A stretch of 64,000 nt of DNA from Cyclonatronum proteinivorum (lineage in GTDB: Bacteria > Bacteroidota > Rhodothermia > Balneolales > Cyclonatronaceae): contig NZ_CP027806.1 in NCBI RefSeq assembly GCF_003353065.1, forward strand, positions 2,872,501 through 2,936,500, in the 5' to 3' direction. A program made the translations under genes and the position numbers. Position 1 is the first letter of the stretch. The number at the start of each line of letters is the position of its first letter. Under the pieces are notes generated by a model, which saw only the letters and a program-made list of their open reading frames with translations, had not been told where the DNA came from and did not search any database. Below are positions 34,448 to 43,667 of the stretch, piece after piece.

Positions 34448-34494
34448 AAAAAAAGCGTCGCCCGAAACCCTCTGGTCCGGACGACGCTTTTTTT
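34448..34494. terminator. Bidirectional terminator between udk and the solenoid protein
   Basis: Perfect 13-bp arms AAAAAAAGCGTCG (34448-34460) and CGACGCTTTTTTT (34482-34494); A run on one side and T run on the other serve both converging genes. Confidence 0.9.
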
Positions 34495-34508
34495 ATTAAG
34501 CCTGTTTC

Positions 34509-35804
34509 TTATTTGCCGTAATTAAAAAACGGGAAAACACTGGCAAATCCGCCTTCTCGTGCGATATTGATCACCCCAATTTGCACACCGCGCAGGTTTT
34601 GGGTGTAGTTCAGAATCCCGATGGTCAGGCCATATTGCGTGCCGTCGTTCCAGTTGACCGGTGCCAGTATCAGCCCGCGCTGCCAGCTATCATCCGGCAG
34701 GTAGCTGAAAAGGCCCGCGGCATGCAGGCCTGAAAGCCGCTTACCCAGCACGGCGGAAGAAAGCGAAGCCCCGCTCAGCTGTTCCGCGGCCACAAACCCG
34801 CCTGCAAGCGAGAGTCCGTGCACCTCACTTCCCGCAATTCCGAAACCGCTCAGCTGAAGCCCCGAAATCTGCCCTCCTGCCGTTACAAAACCGGCGAAAT
34901 TCAGCCCCGTGAAGGACTCGCCCACCTGCGCAAAACCGGCAAGACTGAGCCCGCGAAAGGCGCCGCCGCTCACAACGATGGGTGCCGCCATAATCCCGCG
35001 TCCGCCTTCTCCGGCAATGGTTGTCAGCAAAGAAGCCGAAATCCCGCGCAACTCATCCCCGCTTATCGACGCAATAGCGGAGAGCTGAACCCCGCGCGTC
35101 CCGCCTCCGCTCACCGCCGCAAGGCCGCCGAACTGAATCCCGCGCATATCCTCGCCCACAATCGACGTAAGCCCGCCAAACTGAATCCCGCGGCTACTGC
35201 CGCCCACTACCGAAGCCAAACCACCGAAGCCAATGCCCCGCATGCTTTCACCCACTACGGAAGCAAAGCCACCGGCACTAAATCCCCGGTGATGGTCGCT
35301 CGTAACAGAAGCAAGTCCGCCCAGGCTGATCCCGGAAAAACTGCCGCCGGTAACCGTTGCAAGCCCCCCGAAAAAAGCACCGCCGGCATTTTCCGCGGTA
35401 ACCACGCCAAGACCCGCGCCGCTCAGCCCGTAATGCTCCCGCGCAACCGTAGCCAGGCCGGACCCCGTTATGCCCCTGATTTCGCCCATGGCTGCCAGGG
35501 CAAACCAGCTGTATCCCACACCGTTCAGGTTTTCAAAACCCGTAGCCGGCAGGCCTATCGCAAGCCCGTTGATGGTGCCGGTATACTGATTTTCCTCCCG
35601 CGGCACCCAGATCGTTGCATTGATTCCGTTCACCCGCTGAAGGCGCGAGTCCCGAAAATTCAGCCGGATCCCGTTCACCCGCTCGGAATCCCCAATGGAA
35701 ATGCCGGTTCCGCCAACCGTCAGATCGGCCGATTGGGCCTGTGAAGGCATGCTTCCCAGCAAAAGAAAAATCGCCACTAATGCGCTTACGTAAAGAAATT
35801 TCAT
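34509..35804 (-). CDS. LA_2272-like surface-repeat protein
   Basis: A 431-residue protein with a signal peptide (MKFLYVSALVAIFLLLGSMPSQAQ). The middle (about 105-350) consists of about 11 tandem 21-22-residue repeats with the pattern GI/L-x-x-GGLASV-x-G-x-x-x-RG, for example IGFGGLASVVGGSSRGIQFGG. The end, GVQIGVINIAREGGFASVFPFFNYGK, matches the C-terminal element of the LA_2272 surface-repeat family known from Leptospira and Bacteroidota. A beta-solenoid exposed on the outer surface is inferred from the repeats and signal peptide. No function is established for the family. Confidence 0.8.
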   Translation of the reverse strand: MKFLYVSALVAIFLLLGSMPSQAQSADLTVGGTGISIGDSERVNGIRLNFRDSRLQRVNGINATIWVPREENQYTGTINGLAIGLPATGFENLNGVGYSWFALAAMGEIRGITGSGLATVAREHYGLSGAGLGVVTAENAGGAFFGGLATVTGGSFSGISLGGLASVTSDHHRGFSAGGFASVVGESMRGIGFGGLASVVGGSSRGIQFGGLTSIVGEDMRGIQFGGLAAVSGGGTRGVQLSAIASISGDELRGISASLLTTIAGEGGRGIMAAPIVVSGGAFRGLSLAGFAQVGESFTGLNFAGFVTAGGQISGLQLSGFGIAGSEVHGLSLAGGFVAAEQLSGASLSSAVLGKRLSGLHAAGLFSYLPDDSWQRGLILAPVNWNDGTQYGLTIGILNYTQNLRGVQIGVINIAREGGFASVFPFFNYGK

Positions 35805-36257
35805 ATCATTAAATGTGTTGAGAGATTAGGAATACCACAAAATTGAATATTGGTTGTACGAACCCTTACCGCCCATAGTTTAAGAAAAATGCAGGCGAAA
35901 GGTTACAAATTTACTCCACAAAAATTATAGCACGCAGGTGCAGTCAGCGCTGAAGCTGCCCCCGCTTCGGGATGTCCGAAAAAACAAAACAACAGCTCCG
36001 GCCCCGCACATGCAGGCCCGCTTGCCAACCCTGCCTCCAGCAACCGGATTGGTACGGGCTTTCTTTTTTTGGGGAAAACTCAGAGAACATCAGGGGCGCC
36101 GTGATAGATTAAAAAATCCCAAATCGAAGATTAGGTAGTTGCTTTTGGGGTGCCCGAAATTATACAAACAAATCGCTATTTCCCTCCGGTTTTTCTGAAC
36201 AGACCGCTTTGAACTTCACCCAAATGCGTAAGGATTGAAAGTCAGTACAAGCGGCAC
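35805..36257. repeat. Gap with 88-bp hairpin element, copy 2 (36062-36150)
   Basis: The element at 36062-36150 reads TTTTTTTGGGGAAAACTCAG, AGAACATCAGGGGCGCCGTGATAG, AATCCCAAATCGAAGAT and TTGCTTTTGGGG, more diverged than the other copies but the ATCA / TGAT stem is kept. The rest of the gap holds the upstream region of the solenoid gene; no gene is seen. Confidence 0.75.
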
Positions 36258-37595
36258 TCAGTATCCGGAGCGGTACAGGGTACCGAGACGTTTTTGCAGG
36301 TCTCTCATCTTTTTGAAGGCTTCTTTCAGAAAAGCCTGTGTTTCCGCCGGATAGTCTTCCGGAATGATGAAGTTATCGGCAGTGCGGTTGCGTTCGAGAA
36401 TTCGGGCGATCTGATGTTCGAGCCGTACTTTCATGAGCGCACGGTAGTGCCGGATCAAAATACCCGCATCCGTTTTGCTCAGGTGTTCGGTACCGGCAAT
36501 AAGCCTGAGCCGCCGTATGGTGTTGGTTTCGGAAATGCCGTTTTTAAGCGCAAAAATACGGGCGTAGTTCACCGCCGGCAGCATCGCTTTCTTCATATCA
36601 AGCCCTACGCCTGAAGGGTATTTGAAACCGCCGAAAAACCCCAGCGGAATGGCGTTGCCGATGGTGTTCTGCGCCAGATGGTAGAAAAAAAGTTCTGAGC
36701 GCTTTTGCAGCAAGTTATTGAGATGTGTCCTCAGCTCGTCGCCAATGCCGGCATCCCCGTAGGCATAGCGGAAATCAAAAAAGATGGTCGTGTGCATCAC
36801 CGCCATGGGGTCGGGCGTGCTCACCCATTTGGTAAAGTAGGCTTTCCAGGCAGTGAGATTTCGGCACCATTTCGGATTGCGCGCCATGATGTCGCCCCGG
36901 CAATAGTCGAAGCCGTAGGCATCAAGCATGCGGTTAATCTTATCTCCCAGACGGATAAAGTAGGCCTGATGAGCTTCCTCATCACCCTTAAAAACAATGG
37001 CGTTGTCCTGATCGGTTTTGAGCGTTTGCTCATTACGACCCTCCGAGCCCATCACCATAAACATAAACGGACAGGGCGGCGGGTCCCCCATTTCCTGAAT
37101 CGCCTGATGAATGGCAATATGGTGCAGGGTTTCAGCCATATCGCTGACGAGATTGAGAAGCAACAGGGCTGATGTGCCGCAGCTGAGCGCCTCTTTCAGC
37201 ACATCCGCAAGCCGGTTTCGTGAGCTCGCCAGCATTTCCTCATCGCTGCGGTTTTCGATGAGATTCGTAAGGATGGGGGTCATGCCCAGTACATCGCTCA
37301 CCCCCGCGCGCCAGTACTGATCGCGCGTACTGCAGTGCAGCACAATATGCGCACCCTTCGCCTGATCAAGCGCCGCAAGCATCTCGTCTATACCCGCGCT
37401 AAGGGGCAGCACAGGCTCTTCGTCTTTTCGAACCGCAGCTACCGTCTCAGAACACGCCGACGAGCGCCACTCCAGCGCCTGCAAAGCCCGCTGAAGACCG
37501 GTCTGAGTCCGGCTTGAGTGCTCCATCCAGGGCTGACGCACAAGGGCATCGCCACTGGGGGAAGGCGTCAAATAGGTTAGCGTCGGGTCTGACAT
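36258..37595 (-). CDS. DUF294 nucleotidyltransferase-like protein (short form)
   Basis: A 445-residue protein with the DUF294 nucleotidyltransferase-like domain (about 150-300): VMGSEGRNEQTLKTDQDNAIVF, the GSxGRxEQ...TDQDNA signature, and the following DUF294_C domain (about 300-440, with KRSELFFYHLAQNTIGNAIPLGFFGGF and IRRLRLIAGTEHLS). Homologues beside acs genes usually also have N-terminal cyclic-nucleotide and CBS domains and about 620 residues; here only about 150 residues precede DUF294, and a CBS pair is not evident. Predicted to regulate acetyl-CoA synthetase or acetate transport by a nucleotidyl transfer or binding step; unproven. A terminator separates it from acs, so it has its own promoter. 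Confidence 0.82.
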   Translation of the reverse strand: MSDPTLTYLTPSPSGDALVRQPWMEHSSRTQTGLQRALQALEWRSSACSETVAAVRKDEEPVLPLSAGIDEMLAALDQAKGAHIVLHCSTRDQYWRAGVSDVLGMTPILTNLIENRSDEEMLASSRNRLADVLKEALSCGTSALLLLNLVSDMAETLHHIAIHQAIQEMGDPPPCPFMFMVMGSEGRNEQTLKTDQDNAIVFKGDEEAHQAYFIRLGDKINRMLDAYGFDYCRGDIMARNPKWCRNLTAWKAYFTKWVSTPDPMAVMHTTIFFDFRYAYGDAGIGDELRTHLNNLLQKRSELFFYHLAQNTIGNAIPLGFFGGFKYPSGVGLDMKKAMLPAVNYARIFALKNGISETNTIRRLRLIAGTEHLSKTDAGILIRHYRALMKVRLEHQIARILERNRTADNFIIPEDYPAETQAFLKEAFKKMRDLQKRLGTLYRSGY

Positions 37596-37732
37596 ATCCG
37601 TGATATTGGAAGAAGCGCTGATGGGTTGGGTTGCTTTGTATTCTATTGCAGAATTTTGATCTGAGCTTATGCGAAGATACTGTTTTTATCCGCAAAAATG
37701 ACAAGCCCCGGGGTTTGAGAAGCCTGAACAAA

Positions 37733-37770
37733 AAAGCCTCCGAAACAAATGCTCCGGAGGCTTTCCTTTA
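37733..37770 (-). terminator. Terminator after acs
   Basis: Arms AAAGCCTCCG (37733-37742) and CGGAGGCTTT (37755-37764), 12-base loop, with an A run on the plus strand left of it that is a T run for minus-strand transcripts. Sits 26-60 bp beyond the acs stop. Confidence 0.85.
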
Positions 37771-37795
37771 AACCTGAATGATGAAGATCAGGTAA

Positions 37796-39712
37796 TTACT
37801 CTTCGAGCGTAGAGAGGTCACCTTCATCAACACCCATGGCGCGGGCCTTGAGGACGCGGCGCATAATTTTGCCGCTTCGGGTTTTCGGCAGAGACTCGAG
37901 GAAGTGAACTTCTTCGGGTTTCGCGATCGGACCAATCTCAGCGCTCACGTGCGCCTTGATTTCATTGGCGAGCTTCTGATCTCCCGTCATGCCGGCTTTG
38001 AGGATACAGTATACGTGAATACAGTTCCCTTTCAGCTCGTGCGGCAGCGCAATTGCGGCAGCTTCTGCAACAGCCGGGAAGCTTACCAAAGCACTCTCTA
38101 CTTCAGCCGTACCGAGACGGTAGCCACTGACTTTGATAACATCATCAATCCGGCCAATGACCCAGATGTAGCCGTCTTCATCGATACGGGCGGAGTCGCC
38201 GGCTTTGTACCAGCCGTTTTCTTCGTATTCCTTCCAGTAGGTTTCGACATAGCGATCCGGATCGTTGAAGATCGTCCGGGCCATACCGGGCGTCGGGCGC
38301 TTAATTACAAGCTTGCCTTCTTCGCCTGGTCCTACTTCTTTGCCGTTTTCATCTACGATACCAACCTGTACCCCGAAGAACGGCTTGGTTGCAGAGCCGG
38401 GCTTGAGCGGGGTAACGGGCAGCGGACAAATCATGAAGCCACCGGTTTCGGTTTGCCACCAGGTATCCATAATCGGACACTTTTCACCCCCGATGTGCTT
38501 GTGATACCAGCGCCACGCTTCAGGGTTGATCGGCTCGCCTACAGAGCCCAGAAGTCTCAGGCTACTCAGATCATGACGCTTCGGCCACTGATCCCCAAAG
38601 CGCATGAGGCCGCGTACCGCGGTCGGGGAAGTGTACAGAATGGTAATGCCATACTTTTCAATCATGTGCCACCAGCGGTTCGGGTAGGGATGATTCGGCG
38701 CGCCCTCGTACATCATAATGGTAGAACCGTTGATCAGCGGGCTGTACACGAGGTAGCTGTGACCGGTAATCCAGCCGGGATCAGCGGCACACCACCAGCG
38801 GTCTTCATCCTTAACGTCAAACACATAGCGGTGCGTGGTTGAGGTGTACACCTGATACCCGCCGTGCGTATGCACCAGACCTTTCGGCTTCCCTGTTGTT
38901 CCGGAGGTGAACAGGATGAAAAGCATATCTTCCGCATCCATCTCTTCCGTTTTGCACTTGGTGCTTGCGATGGGCAGCGCCATAAGATCGTGGAACCAGA
39001 AGTCACGGTCGTTTTCCATGCGCACTTCATGACCGGTGCGCTTCACCGTGATACAGACTTCAATGGTCGGGGAGCGGTCCATGGCCTCATTGGCGATAGA
39101 CTTGAGGTCGGTCACCTTGCCTCTTCTCCAGCCGCCGTCAGCGGTAACAAGTACGCGGGAGTTGGCACTTGCAATACGGTCGGCAAGCGCTTCCACACTG
39201 AAGCCGCCATAAACAACACTGTGCGCAGCGCCAATCTTAACGCAAGCGAGCATGGTAATGGCAAGCTCAGGAATCTGCGGCATGTAAATGGTGACAATAT
39301 CACCTTTGCGCACACCCATACTTTTGAGCACGTTTGCCGTTTTGCTCACTTCGCGGTTCAGGGCATGATACGAAAGCACCTTAACATCACCGGGCTCGCC
39401 TTCCCAGACCATTGCTACCTTGTTGCGGCGCCAGGTTTTGAGATGGCGGTCAATTGCATTCTGAATAATATTGGTTTTGGCTCCTACAAACCATTTGTAG
39501 AAAGGCGCCTGGGAGTCATCAAATACTTTGTCCCATTTTTTGTACCATTCAAGCCGCTCGGCCTCTTCCGCCCAAAACCCTTCCGGATCTTCAATAGAGC
39601 GCTTATAGACCGCATCATAATCTTTGATGTGGGCATTGGCTTTTATTTCATCGGAGGGATAATAAAATTCTCCGTTTTCATGTACAGTTTCGTCAGTTGC
39701 AGGAGTAGACAT
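37796..39712 (-). CDS. acs: Acetyl-CoA synthetase
   Basis: Activates acetate with ATP and CoA. The 638-residue protein has ANL-superfamily motifs: DMLFILFTSGTTGKPKGLVHTHGGY (P-loop-like A3, about 258-280), the substrate-pocket WWQTETGGFMICPLP (about 405-420), YKAGDSARIDEDGYIWVIGRIDDVIKVSGYRLG (A7-A8 hinge, about 515-545) and the acetylation-controlled lysine K615 in PKTRSGKIMRRVLKA. Length matches the high-affinity Acs family. It lies downstream of the symporter gene on the same strand with 233 bp between them. Confidence 0.94.
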   Translation of the reverse strand: MSTPATDETVHENGEFYYPSDEIKANAHIKDYDAVYKRSIEDPEGFWAEEAERLEWYKKWDKVFDDSQAPFYKWFVGAKTNIIQNAIDRHLKTWRRNKVAMVWEGEPGDVKVLSYHALNREVSKTANVLKSMGVRKGDIVTIYMPQIPELAITMLACVKIGAAHSVVYGGFSVEALADRIASANSRVLVTADGGWRRGKVTDLKSIANEAMDRSPTIEVCITVKRTGHEVRMENDRDFWFHDLMALPIASTKCKTEEMDAEDMLFILFTSGTTGKPKGLVHTHGGYQVYTSTTHRYVFDVKDEDRWWCAADPGWITGHSYLVYSPLINGSTIMMYEGAPNHPYPNRWWHMIEKYGITILYTSPTAVRGLMRFGDQWPKRHDLSSLRLLGSVGEPINPEAWRWYHKHIGGEKCPIMDTWWQTETGGFMICPLPVTPLKPGSATKPFFGVQVGIVDENGKEVGPGEEGKLVIKRPTPGMARTIFNDPDRYVETYWKEYEENGWYKAGDSARIDEDGYIWVIGRIDDVIKVSGYRLGTAEVESALVSFPAVAEAAAIALPHELKGNCIHVYCILKAGMTGDQKLANEIKAHVSAEIGPIAKPEEVHFLESLPKTRSGKIMRRVLKARAMGVDEGDLSTLEE

Positions 39713-39945
39713 AAAACTTCGTATTTAATGTTGATTAATGTTAGCTATTGGGAAGCTGCGCGGCCACATCAGGCAAAAAATCAATTGCAGAAGCGGCTTA
39801 AGCGGCAGAACGTCCCTGATATATAATGATATCGGTTGAGGACTTTTGCCCTGTTAAAAAATAATGGGTTATGTCTCATCTAATCAGGGCTGAACCGGCG
39901 GCTTCAGCGCAGCCGGTTCAGCCTGATCAGAGAAAGAAACCGAGC
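39713..39945. other. Intercistronic region between symporter and acs
   Basis: Contains the inverted repeat CTGAACCGGC / GCCGGTTCAG (about 39890-39922) close to the symporter stop. It has no T run in the direction of transcription, so an mRNA-stability hairpin is more likely than a terminator. Confidence 0.5.
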
Positions 39946-41640
39946 CTACTTGGATTCGTCGTCTGTGAGTTCCCGCGGGATACGGATATTCTCAACCAGA
40001 TTCTGAATTTCCATCGGCGGCGGTGCGGTGAATTTGGACACCACGATGGCCACGATGAAGTTCACGAGCATACCTACAGTACCGAAGCCCTGTGGCGAAA
40101 TGCCGAACCACCAGTTCTCAAGGTTGTTCAGATCGGTGCGGATGAAGGTGAAGTACACGATGTAAGCGGTTGTAATCACAAGACCTGCAACCATACCCGC
40201 AATCGCCCCTTCCTTGTTCATGCGTTTGTAGAAAATACCGAGCATAATGGCCGGGAAGAAGGAGGCCGCTGCAAGCCCGAAGGCAAAGGCGACCGTTTGC
40301 GCAACGAACCCGGGCGGATTTATACCGAAGTAACCGGCAATTATGACCGCAAAACCAGCCGCAATACGGGCAATCATCAGCTCTTTTTTATCACTAATTT
40401 CTGGCGCTAACTCCCGTTTCACGAGGTCGTGGGCCACCGAGGTTGAAATAACCAGCAGCAGACCCGCAGCCGTGGAGAGCGCAGCGGCCACACCTCCGGC
40501 GGCGACCAGACCAATCACCCATGCAGGCAGGTCGGCAATTTCAGGATTAGCAAGTACGATGATGTCACGGTCGATATGCAGCTCATTGATGGTTTCATCG
40601 GCACGGTACTGAATAATGCCGTCTTCGTTTTTGTCATCAAAAACGATCAGACCCGTATTCTCCCAGGTTTTAAACCAGTCAGGTACTTCTTCATACTGCA
40701 CATTGTTGATCGTCTCAAACAGGTTTACGCGGGCAAATGCTGCAATAGCAGGTGCTGTAGCATAAAGCAGTACGATGAAAATCAGGGCATAAAGGGCGGA
40801 TTTACGGGCATCACGTACCTTGGGTACCGTGAAGAAGCGCACAATTACGTGCGGCAAACCCGCTGTACCCACCATCAGGGCAAGCGTTATAAAGAAGACG
40901 TCAATTTGGGCCAGCGCTCCCGACGTATACGCGTCGAACCCGAATTCGGTGCTAAGGCCGTCAAGGCGTTCCAAGATTGATTGCTCAGAACCCAGCATGG
41001 TTGAACCAAAGCCAATCTGCGGGATTACGTTACCGGTGAGTAACAGCGAGATAAAAATAGCCGGAACGAGATAGGCAAAAATCAGGACGCAGTACTGCGC
41101 AACCTGCGTGTATGTAATCCCCTTCATCCCGCCGAATACGGCATAGAAGAATACGATGATCATCCCGATGACTACACCGAGCTCAACTTCAACATTGAGG
41201 AAGCGCGAAAACACAATACCTACCCCGCGCATCTGACCGGCTACATATACAAAGGAAATAAATACAGCACAGATTACGGCAACAAGGCGGGCTGTGGAAG
41301 AATAGTAGCGGTCACCCACAAAATCAGGGACGGTAAACTTACCGAACTTACGCAGATACGGGGCAAGCAAGAGTGCCAGAAGCACGTAACCGCCCGTCCA
41401 TCCCATCAGATAAACCGAGCCGTCGCGACCCATGAAGGCGATCAGACCTGCCATGGAGATAAATGAAGCGGCTGACATCCAGTCAGCTGCCGTTGCCATA
41501 CCGTTTGCAAGCGGTGGTACCGAGCCGCCCGCAACGTAAAACTCACTTGTACTGCCGGCACGCGACCAAATGGCAATACCGATATAAAGTGCAAAACTTG
41601 CTCCGACGATTATAATCGTCCAAAGTAAAATGGGATCCAT
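39946..41640 (-). CDS. Sodium:solute symporter, VC_2705 family
   Basis: A 564-residue SSS-family transporter with about 13 hydrophobic segments; sodium-site residues of the family are in the unwound TM1 region around AADWMSAASFISMAG. It has a soluble insertion (about 320-365) with VFDDKNEDGIIQY, an EF-hand-like DxNxDGxI loop characteristic of this subfamily. Located beside its DUF4212 small subunit and acs, it is expected to import acetate or another short-chain carboxylate with Na+, like ActP. The substrate is inferred from context. Confidence 0.88.
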   Translation of the reverse strand: MDPILLWTIIIVGASFALYIGIAIWSRAGSTSEFYVAGGSVPPLANGMATAADWMSAASFISMAGLIAFMGRDGSVYLMGWTGGYVLLALLLAPYLRKFGKFTVPDFVGDRYYSSTARLVAVICAVFISFVYVAGQMRGVGIVFSRFLNVEVELGVVIGMIIVFFYAVFGGMKGITYTQVAQYCVLIFAYLVPAIFISLLLTGNVIPQIGFGSTMLGSEQSILERLDGLSTEFGFDAYTSGALAQIDVFFITLALMVGTAGLPHVIVRFFTVPKVRDARKSALYALIFIVLLYATAPAIAAFARVNLFETINNVQYEEVPDWFKTWENTGLIVFDDKNEDGIIQYRADETINELHIDRDIIVLANPEIADLPAWVIGLVAAGGVAAALSTAAGLLLVISTSVAHDLVKRELAPEISDKKELMIARIAAGFAVIIAGYFGINPPGFVAQTVAFAFGLAAASFFPAIMLGIFYKRMNKEGAIAGMVAGLVITTAYIVYFTFIRTDLNNLENWWFGISPQGFGTVGMLVNFIVAIVVSKFTAPPPMEIQNLVENIRIPRELTDDESK

Positions 41641-41665
41641 AATGTAGTTTCTCCGGGTTTAGGGG

Positions 41666-41938
41666 TTAGTCTTGTTCGTCGAAGCCATACTCTTTGTCGA
41701 GCTTGTTCATCAACACCATGTAAGCAGCAATTACTATAATGAAGATGTACATAGAGCCCTGCTGGGCGAACCAGAACCCCAGCGGAAAACCACCCAGGGT
41801 GAAATTATCCAGGTAATCTACAAACAGAATACCCGCTCCGTATGAGGCCATAAACCAGATGAAAAGCAGCACACCTACATAGGTGAGGTTTTTCTTCCAG
41901 TACGCCTTGGCTAATTCTTTATGATCCATAATGCGCAA
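41666..41938 (-). CDS. DUF4212 symporter small subunit
   Basis: A 90-residue membrane protein with two transmembrane segments (about 19-38 and 50-78) and polar N- and C-termini (HKELAKAYWKKNLTYVGVLLFIWF...). DUF4212 proteins are found immediately before VC_2705-type symporters and are their small subunit. The stop is 25 bp from the symporter start, so the two are certainly co-transcribed. Confidence 0.9.
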   Translation of the reverse strand: MRIMDHKELAKAYWKKNLTYVGVLLFIWFMASYGAGILFVDYLDNFTLGGFPLGFWFAQQGSMYIFIIVIAAYMVLMNKLDKEYGFDEQD

Positions 41939-42054
41939 TTAGATGAGTTGGTTAGGTTGAGTCAGATCGATAGGTGTTGCAAGCATGAGCTTTTTGAGCT
42001 CTGTTAAATCAGCAGCCGCTGTATGATTTGCGACTGCTGATTTAAGTTCTTTTT

Positions 42055-43305
42055 TCAGAAAAACAGATAGGCCGAAAATTGTGTGCGGAAATTGCCCACA
42101 GCCTTGCTGTCGCTGATGGTAAGATCGCTGTTGAATGCCCCGTAGGCCGCAACCGTATATTCCAGTTCAAGGGCAAAGCGCACGGGGCCGGAATGTACCT
42201 GCGCTCTAGGAGAAATCCGCCATACGTAGTCAATGCCTAAATCAATTAAATCATTGTACTCCAGAAAAAAGCCACGCGACCCATCTACCGGAATGAAATT
42301 ATCACTACTTACACCCAAGTTTTGAGTATACCCAGCAAATACACCAAATTCAGTGCGAACACCATCGCTTTCACCGCGAAAACCAGTACTTAGCTCTGTC
42401 CAAAATGATATAATTGAAGTCGGTAGTACTTTATCCTTGGCGTTATCTATTTTCTCACGGGCGAGACCGCCAATCATCAGGTGATCCGTCATATTCTGCC
42501 CTACGAGACCATACAGCTTAAAAAAGCCGGTACCGAAATTGAAGCGGGCGAAGGCAGAAGCGGCAAGGCTGTTGGTGGCTTCCGTCTGATTGTGTTCCAG
42601 AATGACTTGTTTGAAATCAACGCCGGTTCCGAAATGATGACCTGCGGCTGTAGCGTGTATCCCTGCAAAGAGGTTGGGAATACCGGAATTACGAAGCGGC
42701 TTGTTACCGCCGGGTCCGGCAAAGTCGCGCTGTGCCATCGCGGCAGCGATCAGGCTTATGTCTCCGACACGGTGGGTTAACCGCAACTGCGGATTGCGGG
42801 AGAAGGCCTTGAAGGGCACCCCTGTATTGAAGTTGACGACTTCCGGAAAACTCTGTGTATTAAATAGCGGGTGCCAGAACTGACCGGCTATGAACTGCGT
42901 GTTCTCCCAATCAAGCCGTACAAAAGCATGACGAAGCCGGAAGGTATTGATATTTGCATCCGTTACCCCAAAAAAAGCACCTTCGATCACACCGCTTGTG
43001 CGGGCCCCAAAGGCATCAGGGCCTGTTAATCCCGCCGTAATACGGGTCTGAATGCTTGACATATTCAGCTGACGGTTCTCATTTACATCTTTTCCGTCAA
43101 CAAGCAGCTCGGGAAGCGGAAAAAGTGCGAACTGATTTTCACGGGCCGCAACAAGCTCCCTGCCGTCAGAAAAAACATCTGTTTTAACAAAGCCCGAAAC
43201 AGAAAAGCTTTGCGCGTTGACTTCCTGACTCACTACAAAAGCAAAAGCCGCTGTTAAACAGCAGAAAATCGCTTTCCTAAGTTTCAAAAAATTCATAAGC
43301 CTCAA
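42055..43305 (-). CDS. Outer-membrane porin-like beta-barrel
   Basis: A 416-residue protein with a signal peptide (LRKAIFCCLTAAFAFVVSQEVNAQ) and a pattern of alternating hydrophobic/polar beta strands ending in a C-terminal aromatic FF (FRTQFSAYLFF), typical of outer-membrane barrels. It starts FSVSGFVKTDVFSDGRE, like DcaP/porin-like proteins of this phylum, and has a GxxDAFGARTSGVIEGAFFG strand pair. Its position directly upstream of the DUF4212-symporter-acs genes on the same strand suggests a role in outer-membrane passage of the same carboxylate (inference). Family assignment by pattern only. Confidence 0.7.
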   Translation of the reverse strand: MRLMNFLKLRKAIFCCLTAAFAFVVSQEVNAQSFSVSGFVKTDVFSDGRELVAARENQFALFPLPELLVDGKDVNENRQLNMSSIQTRITAGLTGPDAFGARTSGVIEGAFFGVTDANINTFRLRHAFVRLDWENTQFIAGQFWHPLFNTQSFPEVVNFNTGVPFKAFSRNPQLRLTHRVGDISLIAAAMAQRDFAGPGGNKPLRNSGIPNLFAGIHATAAGHHFGTGVDFKQVILEHNQTEATNSLAASAFARFNFGTGFFKLYGLVGQNMTDHLMIGGLAREKIDNAKDKVLPTSIISFWTELSTGFRGESDGVRTEFGVFAGYTQNLGVSSDNFIPVDGSRGFFLEYNDLIDLGIDYVWRISPRAQVHSGPVRFALELEYTVAAYGAFNSDLTISDSKAVGNFRTQFSAYLFF

Positions 43306-43667
43306 TTATTATCGGTATTGCTGTTTTGAAGGATATTTAAGTATTACAACATCAGCCCATCGGGCTTATTCACTTTTACAGTCGATGCTTCTTTGTAGAT
43401 AAGGAAACTATAAAAAAAAGACAAGCGAATTTTCGCTATCAGCAAAAAATACTTTTTTTTGAAGTTTACGCTGTTAAGTTCTGTTACGCTCCCAAAAAGC
43501 GTTTACAGTTGACTAAGACACCTTTTTTTCTATTTTAGGATATCACACCACTATGCTATACAGCGCAGTGACATAGATTCCAAAACAGCTGCTTGATTAT
43601 CTAAAACTTACGCCCGACCATAATACAAGCGTTAAATTAGAATAATCAGTTTAACTTTCAAACTTTA
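43306..43667. other. Divergent promoter region
   Basis: About 360 bp, AT-rich, between the barrel gene (minus) and the DUF4236 gene (plus). It contains several T-rich stretches, but no clear TAnnTTTG box or repeat is recognised. Confidence 0.5.
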
